From assembly GCA_023388385.1 (NCBI GenBank), contig JAEWGK010000061.1, positions 1 to 9,700 on the forward strand: a stretch of 9,700 nucleotides of DNA, written 5' to 3'. The translations under genes were made by a program, and so were the position numbers. Under the pieces are notes generated by a model. It was given only the letters and a program-made list of their open reading frames with translations. It searched no databases and had not been told where the DNA came from. Shown piece after piece: positions 1 through 6,890 of the stretch (its first letter is position 1; each line of letters begins with the position of its first letter). The stretch is from Actinomycetes bacterium (GTDB lineage Bacteria > Actinomycetota > Actinomycetes > Mycobacteriales > Mycobacteriaceae).

Positions 1-3000
1 GTCGCCGTCGTCATGCTTGACGACGCCGGGCGGGTGGAGGGCCGATGGCAGAGCCTCGTGCAGCCGGACCGGGACATCGCCAACGCGCACGTCCACGGCA
101 TCACCGCCGCCGTGGTGGCCGGCGCCCCGTCGTTTCCGGGCATCGCCGCCGAATTGGCGGGGTTGCTCGACGGGCGGATCTTCGTCGCCCACAACGCTGC
201 CTTCGACGTGCGTTTCCTCCGCTCGGAATTCGCCCGTGTGGGCGTGGAGCTGCCGCCGCAGGGCTGGTGGGTGTGCACGCAGCAGCTGTCGGGCCGCCTG
301 CTGCCGGGGGCGCCCGGTTCGCTGGCGGAGTGCCTGGCCGCTGCGGGCCTGGGCAATGACGCCCCGCATACCGCGTTGGGCGATGCCACCGCCACGGCGG
401 AGTTGTTCGGCGTGCTGCGCGGTCGTGGCGCCGACCCGGCCGCGGAGGCGCAGCCGCTGGTGCTGGGGGAGGACACTCGTGCGCCCCTGGCAGGTCCGCC
501 CGCAGTGCCGGCCCTGCCGCGGACGCCGGAGGGCTCCGGCCGGGCCGCGTGGGTGCGCCGGATCGCCGCGGCCGGGTCGGCGGCAGAGGCGGGAGACGGC
601 GGTGAGGTCCCCGGGCGCGGCGGTCCGGTCGCGTCCGCGTCCGAGCGGAGCGATGCCGGGCGGTACCTTGCCCATCTCACGGATGTCCTCGCCGACGGCA
701 GGATCGACGATGCCGAATCCGATGGCCTCGTCGATTGCGCCCGCGCCGCGGGGCTCGGTGCGGACGATGTCGCGGAGCTCCACGACCGGTTCCTCCGCAT
801 GCTCGCCGTCGATGCCTGGGCCGACGGCGTCGTCACCGGGGAGGAGAGAACGTGGCTCATCCGCGTCGCCGACGAGCTCGACGTGCCCCGTCATCGGGTG
901 GCGGCGTTGCTGGCGGCCCCGGACGTCACGCCCGGTCCTTCCCTGGCACATCGGCTGCGGCCCGGTGATCGGGTGGCCTTCACCGGCACGATGGCGCTCA
1001 GCCGCGAGGAGTGGATCGCCCGCGCCGAGGCGGCGGGACTGGAGGTCGGCGGGGTCCGCCGGGACACATGCGTCCTGGTCGCGGCCGATGTCGAGTCCCG
1101 GTCTGGAAAGAGCCGGCTGGCCCGCCGTTACGACATCCCCGTCATCGACGAGGCCTCCTTCGCTGACCTCCTGCGGGAGTTCATCGATGGCGCGGGCGCA
1201 GGAGAACCTGACGGCGCGGATACCGGGGAGCCCGACGTCGCGCCGGCCGCGGAGGATGCGACCTCCGACGTAGCGCCTGTCGCGAATGCCGTGACCACGG
1301 ACGAAGCGCCGCCCGCGGACGCCGACGACCCGATCGCGGCGACGGGCCCGCATGCCGTGTTCCCCTGGCTCGCCGGGGACGTCGGCGCCGAACCGACTGC
1401 CGCGGACATCGCCGAAGCGTGGATTCTGGACCGCGCCGATGTGCCCCTGATGGAGATGTCGCCGGTCCTGTCGGCGGACGTGCGGCCGGAGGGGCTCGAC
1501 GCGGGGCTCTCCGTGGTCGCGTCCTGGTACCGCGCGTATCCCGAGCCTCTGTCCGCGACCGTCGAGGACCTCCTGGATATCCGGGGGATCGGGGCCCTGC
1601 GGTTGCGGACCTTCGTCGGGGCCGTCGCCCTCCATGCCATCGATGCGGCCGCGGCGGGCCAGGCGGAGGAGGCGGATGCCCCCGGCGACGCGTACGCCGA
1701 TCTCCCGGGCGGGGACCTGGTGTCGGCGTTCTACGGCGACGCTGCGCCCGACGACGCCACGCCCGGCGGCGCAACCCCTGGCCCGGACACGCCCGGGGAG
1801 GCCGCCCGGGGTGGCGCCGGGGGCATCGTCGGCGGGGAGTCCTCCCTCGATCGCCTCGCCCTCGGCTGGCTCGATGCGTGTGGCGCGGCGATGGACGCGG
1901 GTGGGCGGCACGCGCCGGAGCCGATCGCGGACGTGCTCGCCGGGCACGCGCCGGCGACGGAGCTCATTAACCAGGCCGTCGCGGATATCCACGCGGCCGT
2001 CGGAGATGACAGCCGGGAGGTCGCAATCGCGAACGAGCGGCTGTTCGGTTCCGTCACGCTCGCGGAGCTGGGTGACCGCTTCGGGGTGTCCCGGGAGCGG
2101 ATCCGTCAGCTGGAGAGGGGGATCCGCACACGGCTGGCGACGCCGACGCCGGCGATCACGGTCGCCGTCGATGCGCTGGGGCGCCGGTTCGGGCCGCTTT
2201 CCCGCGTCACCGATGTGCGGGAGGAGCTGCCGCCGCTGGCACGGCGGTCGTCGATCCTGGACGCGGACGCGCTCGGCCTGCTCGCCCTCGCCGCCGGCGG
2301 CAGCTGGCGCCTCGATGACGGATGGTTCCTCGTCGGGGACATCGTCAAGCGAATCAGCGGGGAGCTGGCGGCCACGGCGGACCCGTACGGTGTGGTGCAT
2401 CTCGACGAACTCGCGGGCCGGCTCGGCATCGCCCCGGGGATCCTGTCCTGCTGGCTCACGGACGGGGGCGAGGCCCAGGTCCGTGACGGGTGGATCCGCA
2501 CCCGCACCGGCAGCATCCCGGAGAGGGCGGCCGCGGAGCTGTCCATTCACGGCGCGCCGTTGACCACCGAAGAGCTCGCGGGGATTCTGGGGGATCGGTC
2601 GGAGCGGTCCATCTCCAACGCGTTGTCCCTGGCCGAAGGCATCCACCGGTGCGGGCATGGGCGGTGGGCGCTGGCCGAATGGAACCTGGACGAGTGGACG
2701 AACCTCGCGGACTTCATCGCCCGCCGCGTCGACGCCGCCGGTGATGACGGTGTGCCACTCGACGCGCTCGTCGACGCCGCCGCTGAACGGGGCGTTGCCC
2801 GCTCCAGCGTCGTCACCTACGCGTCCGGGCCGGAGTTCGACATCTCCGACGGCATCGTCCGCCGGACCGACGCCGACCCGGTCAATGACGCGCTCCCGGA
2901 GGAGACCGCGAACCTGTACCTCCGCGACGGGGCGTGGTCGCTGCTCATCACCGTCAACCGGGATCATGTGCGGGGCTCCGGCGTGCCGGTCCCCAAGGCC

Positions 3001-3456
3001 GTCGCCGCCCTGTACGACGTCGCCTACCTTGGGGAGGTCCGCGTGCCGTCCCCGGCGGGGGAGCAGGCCGTCCGATGGGGCCGGACGAACGCGAGCATCT
3101 CCACCATCCGGCGATTCGTCGAGGCCCTGGGCCTCGCGGAGGGCGACCGGTGCTGGCTGCGCTTCGCCGCGGATGGGTTCGACGTGGTGCCCGCCACCCC
3201 GCGCGAATCCGCCGCCGATCCGGCCGCTGATCTGCTGAACAGGTGCGGGCTGGACGACGTCGCCCCGGCGCCGGCCGACACCGCCGACACCGGCGCGGCC
3301 GATTCCGGCACCGGCGCGGCCCGTTCCGTCGACGAGGCCCTGGGGGTCCTGGCGGAGGCGATGGGCCTTCCGGCCGGCGTCGCCCGGCGCCGGATCGTCT
3401 CCCGGCTGCGGCACCGCCGCCAGGAGGATCTCGCGGACTTCGTCCGGGCCCTCTGA
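1..3456 (+). CDS. Multidomain DnaQ-like exonuclease / TerB-like / BRCT / sigma-70 region 4 / winged-helix fusion protein (5' end outside window)
   Basis: The frame is open from base 1, and the first codons read like the end of the first exonuclease strand (xAVVxLD), so the first ATG at 13 is internal and the true start and Exo I DxE motif lie upstream. Counting codons from base 1: Exo II is AHNAAFDVRFL at about 63-73, and Exo III is H123-x4-D128, giving a DEDDh 3'-5' exonuclease at about 1-140. A TerB-like helical domain follows at about 221-305 (two D-x-x-D/E loops, LADGRIDDAE and WADGVVTGEE). A BRCT domain lies at 317-395 (VAFTGTM...GLEVGGVRRDTCVLV). Then come an acidic Ala-rich linker (about 396-450), an HhH-like LLDIRGIG motif (about 524-545), a Gly/Pro linker, and a sigma-70 region 4-type HTH at 679-712 (TLAELGDRFGVSRERIRQLE). 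Three or so winged-helix-like units (about 740-957) and an unrecognised domain (about 967-1070) complete it. A repair or DNA-binding nuclease role is inferred; the function is not known to me. It is convergent with pntB. Confidence 0.85.
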   Translation, partial: VAVVMLDDAGRVEGRWQSLVQPDRDIANAHVHGITAAVVAGAPSFPGIAAELAGLLDGRIFVAHNAAFDVRFLRSEFARVGVELPPQGWWVCTQQLSGRLLPGAPGSLAECLAAAGLGNDAPHTALGDATATAELFGVLRGRGADPAAEAQPLVLGEDTRAPLAGPPAVPALPRTPEGSGRAAWVRRIAAAGSAAEAGDGGEVPGRGGPVASASERSDAGRYLAHLTDVLADGRIDDAESDGLVDCARAAGLGADDVAELHDRFLRMLAVDAWADGVVTGEERTWLIRVADELDVPRHRVAALLAAPDVTPGPSLAHRLRPGDRVAFTGTMALSREEWIARAEAAGLEVGGVRRDTCVLVAADVESRSGKSRLARRYDIPVIDEASFADLLREFIDGAGAGEPDGADTGEPDVAPAAEDATSDVAPVANAVTTDEAPPADADDPIAATGPHAVFPWLAGDVGAEPTAADIAEAWILDRADVPLMEMSPVLSADVRPEGLDAGLSVVASWYRAYPEPLSATVEDLLDIRGIGALRLRTFVGAVALHAIDAAAAGQAEEADAPGDAYADLPGGDLVSAFYGDAAPDDATPGGATPGPDTPGEAARGGAGGIVGGESSLDRLALGWLDACGAAMDAGGRHAPEPIADVLAGHAPATELINQAVADIHAAVGDDSREVAIANERLFGSVTLAELGDRFGVSRERIRQLERGIRTRLATPTPAITVAVDALGRRFGPLSRVTDVREELPPLARRSSILDADALGLLALAAGGSWRLDDGWFLVGDIVKRISGELAATADPYGVVHLDELAGRLGIAPGILSCWLTDGGEAQVRDGWIRTRTGSIPERAAAELSIHGAPLTTEELAGILGDRSERSISNALSLAEGIHRCGHGRWALAEWNLDEWTNLADFIARRVDAAGDDGVPLDALVDAAAERGVARSSVVTYASGPEFDISDGIVRRTDADPVNDALPEETANLYLRDGAWSLLITVNRDHVRGSGVPVPKAVAALYDVAYLGEVRVPSPAGEQAVRWGRTNASISTIRRFVEALGLAEGDRCWLRFAADGFDVVPATPRESAADPAADLLNRCGLDDVAPAPADTADTGAADSGTGAARSVDEALGVLAEAMGLPAGVARRRIVSRLRHRRQEDLADFVRAL

Positions 3457-3459
3457 CGG

Positions 3460-3488
3460 GGCCTGCGCGGCGGGGCCGCGCCGAGGCC
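3460..3488. terminator. GC-rich hairpin between convergent genes, possible bidirectional terminator
   Basis: The 44-bp gap between the stop of the exonuclease fusion gene (TGA, 3454-3456) and the stop of pntB (TAG, 3503-3501) holds an inverted repeat. GGCCT (3460-3464) pairs with AGGCC (3484-3488). GCGCGGC (3465-3471) pairs with GCCGCGC (3475-3481). There is a 3-base loop and a 2-base bulge. No T-run follows on either strand, so it lacks the second half of a standard intrinsic terminator. Its position at a convergent junction suggests transcription end or a block to read-through, but that is inference. Confidence 0.4.
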
Positions 3489-3500
3489 GCCCCGAACCCG

Positions 3501-5015
3501 CTACAGCTCGGCGACCAGCGCCTCCACCGAAGCCTTCGCGTCACCGAGGAGCATGTCCGTGTTCTCCTTGAAGAACAGGGGGTTCTGCACGCCCGCGTAG
3601 CCGGAGCCCATGGAGCGCTTGAACACGATGACCCGCTCGGCCTCCCACACCTTGAGCACGGGCATGCCGGCGATGGGCGAACCCGGTTCCTCCGCGATGG
3701 GGTTGACCGTGTCGTTGGCGCCGATGACGAGCACGACGTCGACCTCGTCGAAGTCGTCGTTGACCTCGTCCATCTCCAGGACGATGTCGTAGGGCACCTT
3801 CGCCTCGGCGAGCAGGACGTTCATGTGCCCCGGCAGGCGGCCGGCGACGGGGTGGATGCCGAAGGTGACCGTCTTTCCGGCCTCCCGCAGCTTCCGCGCC
3901 AGTTCCGCGACCGGGTACTGCGCCTGGGACACCGCCATGCCGTAGCCAGGGGTGATCATCACCGTCCGGGCCGACTTCAGCGCCTCGGCTGCTTCCCCGG
4001 TGGTCACCTCGGTGTGCTCCCCGGCCTCCCCGCCGGCGACGGCCCCGCCGTCGGTGCCGAAGCCGCCGAGCAGCACGGAGGTGAAGGAGCGGTTCATGGC
4101 CTGGCACATGATGTACGACAGGTACGCGCCGGAGGAGCCGACGAGCGCGCCGGTGATGATGAGCAGCGTGTTGCCCAGCATGAGTCCGGTGAACGCCGCG
4201 GCCCACCCGGAGTAGGAGTTCATGATGGAGACGACGACCGGCATGTCGCCGCCGCCGATGGCGATGACGAGGTGCCAGCCGAGGAACAGCGCCAGCACCG
4301 TCATGACGGCGAGCGCCGCCCACGCCACGGGACCCTCCCCGGCGACGACGAACACGGCCAGCAGCACCACCGAGACGACGAGGATGGCGAGGTTGAGGGC
4401 GTTGCGCCCCGGCAGGAGCAGGGGCGCGCCCGGGATGCGCTCGGCGAGCTTGAGGCCGGCGACGATCGAGCCGGAGAACGTCACGGCGCCGATGAAGACG
4501 CCGACGAAGACCTCGCCGAGATGGAATGCGAGGATGCCCTCGCCCGACCCGAGGTGTTCGGGGGAGATGAAGGACGTCACGCCGATGAACACGGCGCCGA
4601 GGCCGACGAGCCCGTTGAACAGGGCGATGAGCTGCGGCAGGCCGGTCATCTCGACGCTGGTGGCGCGCCAGACGCCGATGACGCCGCCGAGGCCCATCGC
4701 GGCGGCGGCGAGGACGACGGTGACGAGCGGCCCGTGGTGCCCGTCGGGCTCCAGGTGGGAGGTGACCGCCGCCTGGACGAGCGCCGCGGCGATGGCGATG
4801 CCCATGCCGGCCATGCCGAAGGTGTTGCCGCGCCGGGCCGTCTCCGGCTTCGACAGCCCGGACAGGGCGAGGAGGAACAGCAGCGCCGCGGCGATGTACG
4901 CGAGTGTCGACAGGTTCGCCGTCCAGTCCCGGAGCCGGTCCGCGGCGTCGGCGGCCCCGCCCCGGCCGGCGAGGACGAGGACGGGTGCGGTGGTGATCGC
5001 GGGTGGCGTGATCAT
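3501..5015 (-). CDS. pntB: NAD(P) transhydrogenase subunit beta (PntB)
   Basis: This is the membrane (dII) and NADP(H)-binding (dIII) subunit of the proton-translocating transhydrogenase, which couples proton entry to hydride transfer from NADH to NADP+. The 504-residue product has about nine hydrophobic segments (roughly 36-303) and then a dIII domain that matches the E. coli protein almost word for word: [18 protein letters not shown] (354-371), [20 protein letters not shown] (385-404), [12 protein letters not shown] (428-439) and [20 protein letters not shown] (466-485). The ATG at 5015-5013 is three bases after the pntA stop. A perfect AAGGAGG (5030-5024) lies inside the last codons of pntA, eight bases before it, so translation is probably coupled. 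About 33 N-terminal residues precede the first helix, more than I recall in E. coli (462 residues in total). The membrane-domain His known as His91 in E. coli PntB is Asn134 here; Asn266 corresponds to E. coli Asn222. Confidence 0.97.
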   Translation of the reverse strand: MITPPAITTAPVLVLAGRGGAADAADRLRDWTANLSTLAYIAAALLFLLALSGLSKPETARRGNTFGMAGMGIAIAAALVQAAVTSHLEPDGHHGPLVTVVLAAAAMGLGGVIGVWRATSVEMTGLPQLIALFNGLVGLGAVFIGVTSFISPEHLGSGEGILAFHLGEVFVGVFIGAVTFSGSIVAGLKLAERIPGAPLLLPGRNALNLAILVVSVVLLAVFVVAGEGPVAWAALAVMTVLALFLGWHLVIAIGGGDMPVVVSIMNSYSGWAAAFTGLMLGNTLLIITGALVGSSGAYLSYIMCQAMNRSFTSVLLGGFGTDGGAVAGGEAGEHTEVTTGEAAEALKSARTVMITPGYGMAVSQAQYPVAELARKLREAGKTVTFGIHPVAGRLPGHMNVLLAEAKVPYDIVLEMDEVNDDFDEVDVVLVIGANDTVNPIAEEPGSPIAGMPVLKVWEAERVIVFKRSMGSGYAGVQNPLFFKENTDMLLGDAKASVEALVAEL

Positions 5016-5018
5016 CGG

Positions 5019-6593
5019 TCAGGCCTCCTTCCGGAACATGCCGAGCATGCGGTGGGTGATGGCGAAGCCGCCGAAGATGTTCACCGACGATGCGACGATG
5101 GCGGCGAAGGCCAGCGCCGACACGATGAGGTTCGACGAGCCGACGACGAGGATCGCGCCGACGAGGACGATGCCCGAGATGGCGTTCGTCTCCGACATGA
5201 GCGGGGTGTGCAGCGTCGGCGTCACGTTGGAGATGACGTAGAAGCCCAGCACGATGGCGAGCGTCAGCACCATGTAGTTCGCGCTCACCGAGGCGGGGGA
5301 GACGAGGACGAGCGCCGCGCCGAGCAGCACCGCGACGGCGAGTCCGATGCGCCCGCCGACGCCGCCCGAGCCGAAGACGGACACCTTCTCCGGCGCGTCG
5401 GCGTGGGCGCGCCGGGCCATCTCCTCCTGCTTGTCGGCCGCGGGGCTGAGGGAGACCTGCACCGGCGGCGGGGGCCACAGGACGTCGGCGCGCCCGTCGC
5501 CGTCGTCGGCGAGGCGCGTGACGGTGATGCCGCGGATGATCTCGTCGTCGAGGTCGAGGACGGGGACGCCGTCCTTGTCCGGGGTGATGAGCTTGAGGAG
5601 GTTGACGATGTTCTGCCCGTAGAGCTGGGACGCCTGCCCCGGCAGCCGGCCCGCGAGATCGCGGTGGCCGATGATGGTGACGCCGCCGTCGGTGACGATG
5701 GTCTCGCCGGGCACGGTGAGCTCGCAGTTTCCGCCGTTGGCCGCGGCCATGTCGACGATGACGGAGCCGGGCCGCATGTTCGCCACGTCGTCGGCGGTGA
5801 GCAGCATCGGCGACCGGCGGCCGGGGATGTTCGCGGTGGTGATGACGATGTCGGCGGCGGCGGACTGCTCGGCGTAGAGCTTCGCCGCGGCGGCGGCCTG
5901 ATCGGAGGTCATCTCCTTCGCGTAGCCGTCGGCGGACTTCTCCGTCGCGGCCGGGATGGGGATGAACTCCGCGCCCATGGACTCGACCTGCTCACCGGCC
6001 TCCGGGCGAAGATCGGTGGCCTTGACGATGGCGCCCATGGAGTTCGCCGCTCCGATGGCCGCGAGTCCGCCGACGCCGGCGCCGATGACGTACACCGTCG
6101 CCGGGGGCACCTTGCCCGCGGCGGTGACCTGGCCGGTGAACAGCCGGCCGAAGGCGGCGGCGGCTTCGACGACCGCACGGTAGCCGGCGATGTTCGCCAT
6201 CGACGACAGGACGTCCATGGACTGGGCGCGGGAGATGCGCGGCACGGCGTCCATGGCCAGGGCGGTCACCCGGCGGTCGGCGAGCCCGTCGACGAGTTCG
6301 GGGTTGCGGCCCGGGGCGAGGCGGGCGATGAGCATCGCGCCGTCCCGGATCCGGTCGAGCTGATCGGCCGGGGGTGTGTCGAGGGTCGTGATGATGTCGG
6401 CGTCCCACACCTCGTCATCGACGAGGCGGGCGCCGGCGGCGGCGTACAAGTCGTCCGGGTAGGCGGCGTCGGCTCCGGCGCCGCGCTGGACGTCGACGTC
6501 GTAGCCGAGGGCGATGAGCTTGCCGACCGTCTCCGGCGTCGCGGCGACGAGCGGCTGCCGCGGGTCGGGTTCGAGGGGCACTCCGATTCGCAC
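5019..6593 (-). CDS. pntA: NAD(P) transhydrogenase subunit alpha (PntA, fused form)
   Basis: This subunit carries the NAD(H)-binding dI domain and the first part of the membrane domain. The 524-residue product has the fused E. coli-like layout (510 residues there) rather than split PntAA/PntAB chains. Residues 1 to about 380 form dI, with the conserved RAQSMDVLSSMANIAGYRA loop (122-140), a Rossmann GAGVGG (171-176), the acidic strand end in KATDLRPE (191-198) and NGGNCELTVPGE (287-298). A charged linker (about 381-402) leads to four membrane helices at roughly 412-432, 438-458, 467-487 and 488-507. The tail motifs NAISGI and NIFGGFAITHRMLGMFRK match E. coli. The start is GTG at 6593-6591 with AGGAG (6605-6601) seven bases upstream, and MRIGVP matches the family N-terminus. 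The usual Arg in the N-terminal RVAxTP motif is Leu16 here. The gene is first in the operon with pntB. Confidence 0.97.
   Translation of the reverse strand: MRIGVPLEPDPRQPLVAATPETVGKLIALGYDVDVQRGAGADAAYPDDLYAAAGARLVDDEVWDADIITTLDTPPADQLDRIRDGAMLIARLAPGRNPELVDGLADRRVTALAMDAVPRISRAQSMDVLSSMANIAGYRAVVEAAAAFGRLFTGQVTAAGKVPPATVYVIGAGVGGLAAIGAANSMGAIVKATDLRPEAGEQVESMGAEFIPIPAATEKSADGYAKEMTSDQAAAAAKLYAEQSAAADIVITTANIPGRRSPMLLTADDVANMRPGSVIVDMAAANGGNCELTVPGETIVTDGGVTIIGHRDLAGRLPGQASQLYGQNIVNLLKLITPDKDGVPVLDLDDEIIRGITVTRLADDGDGRADVLWPPPPVQVSLSPAADKQEEMARRAHADAPEKVSVFGSGGVGGRIGLAVAVLLGAALVLVSPASVSANYMVLTLAIVLGFYVISNVTPTLHTPLMSETNAISGIVLVGAILVVGSSNLIVSALAFAAIVASSVNIFGGFAITHRMLGMFRKEA
5024..5030 (-). promoter_or_regulatory. 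Ribosome binding site of pntB inside the pntA 3' end
   Basis: On the minus strand the heptamer AAGGAGG overlaps the Lys-Glu-Ala codons that end pntA, and is followed eight bases later by the pntB ATG. It is a near-perfect anti-16S match. It fixes the pntB start even though that start adds about 33 residues before the first membrane helix. The arrangement fits reinitiation or coupled translation, giving balanced subunit levels. Confidence 0.85.
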
Positions 6594-6600
6594 GGTGCGT

Positions 6601-6610
6601 CTCCTAGGAG
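6601..6610 (-). promoter_or_regulatory. Ribosome binding site of pntA in a perfect 10-bp palindrome
   Basis: CTCCTAGGAG reads the same on both strands. Its AGGAG half (6605-6601 on the minus strand) sits seven bases before the GTG start of pntA and decides that start. Because the site is self-complementary it could dimerise or fold locally, but a palindrome this short may be chance. Confidence 0.75.
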
Positions 6611-6649
6611 GATTGGGGGCTGTCGGGGAAAGCGGACGCGTGGTTGGTG

Positions 6650-6666
6650 CGGCCGGGGCCCGGCCG
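6650..6666 (-). other. Perfect GC hairpin in the pntA upstream region
   Basis: CGGCCGG (6650-6656) pairs exactly with CCGGCCG (6660-6666) around a 3-base loop. It lies about 57 bases upstream of the pntA start codon and, if the AT-rich patch near 6700-6720 is the promoter, within the 5' leader of the pntAB mRNA. There is no T-run, so it is not a standard terminator. It could be a leader structure or simply a product of the high GC content. Confidence 0.4.
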
Positions 6667-6697
6667 TCGACCGGGTGAGCTCGCTGTGCTGTCGAGC

Positions 6698-6720
6698 GGA
6701 ATATGGTTATTAAAGGAGAA
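6698..6720 (-). promoter_or_regulatory. AT-rich patch, likely pntAB promoter region
   Basis: This is the only clearly AT-rich stretch between the two minus-strand genes. On the minus strand it reads CTCCTTTAATAACCATATTC. TAATAA or CATATT could serve as a -10 element, but I see no convincing -35. It begins immediately after the T-run of the upstream terminator and lies about 105-125 bases before the pntA start. The call rests on position and base composition, not on a strong consensus. Confidence 0.4.
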
Positions 6721-6757
6721 AAAGCGCCCGCCGACGGCGACTCCGCCGGATGGGCGC
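6719..6757 (-). terminator. Intrinsic terminator for the DUF1275 gene
   Basis: Read on the minus strand, GCGCCC (6757-6752) pairs with GGGCGC (6729-6724). An inner GGCG/CGCC stem (6747-6744 with 6739-6736) closes a 4-base loop. Five T residues follow directly (6723-6719), then a T-rich CTCCTTTAATAA. This is a standard Rho-independent layout facing away from the DUF1275 gene, about 130 bases after its stop. The plus strand has A in place of T, so the signal is one-directional. Confidence 0.7.
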
Positions 6758-6890
6758 CGGGAATGTCCGCGGCGGGGGGACGATGCGGGCGGCAGTTGCC
6801 GTGAAACTGGTGTTCACCGCCGTTTCGGGACGTCGCGGCGCGGGGGTGCCGGACAGGGGTGGTGCCCCGCCGCGGCGGTCGTTGCAGGGC
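6758..6890. other. Noncoding 3' region of the DUF1275 gene
   Basis: No convincing gene is seen here. The stretch contains an imperfect inverted repeat, GTGAA (6801-6805) with TTCAC (6813-6817), and several short GC palindromes of the kind expected at this base composition. It is probably the untranslated 3' tail of the DUF1275 transcript before the terminator. Together with 6594-6757 the gap between coding regions is 297 bases. Confidence 0.5.

Noticed and set aside
13..15. ATG at 13 as the true start of the exonuclease fusion gene
   Set aside because: The codons before it continue the exonuclease fold in frame (VAVV before MLDDAGR), and starting here would remove the essential Exo I motif. 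No ribosome binding site can be seen in the few bases available.
3541..5478. A 645-codon minus-strand frame overlapping pntB and the end of pntA
   Set aside because: It is a frame-shifted copy of the pnt genes with a product of mostly Arg, Gly, His and Ala. It has no start signal and its bases are already fully explained by pntA and pntB.
3243..6713. A 1,156-codon open frame on the plus strand, opposite pntA and pntB
   Set aside because: It is the antisense of two certain genes. Its product is dominated by Arg, Gly, Asp, His and Glu with no recognisable domain, and such long open shadows are common where GC-rich codons suppress stop codons.
6801..6817. GTGAA/TTCAC inverted repeat downstream of the DUF1275 gene as an operator
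   Set aside because: Only five base pairs, imperfect, and placed after a gene rather than before one. It is within chance expectation.
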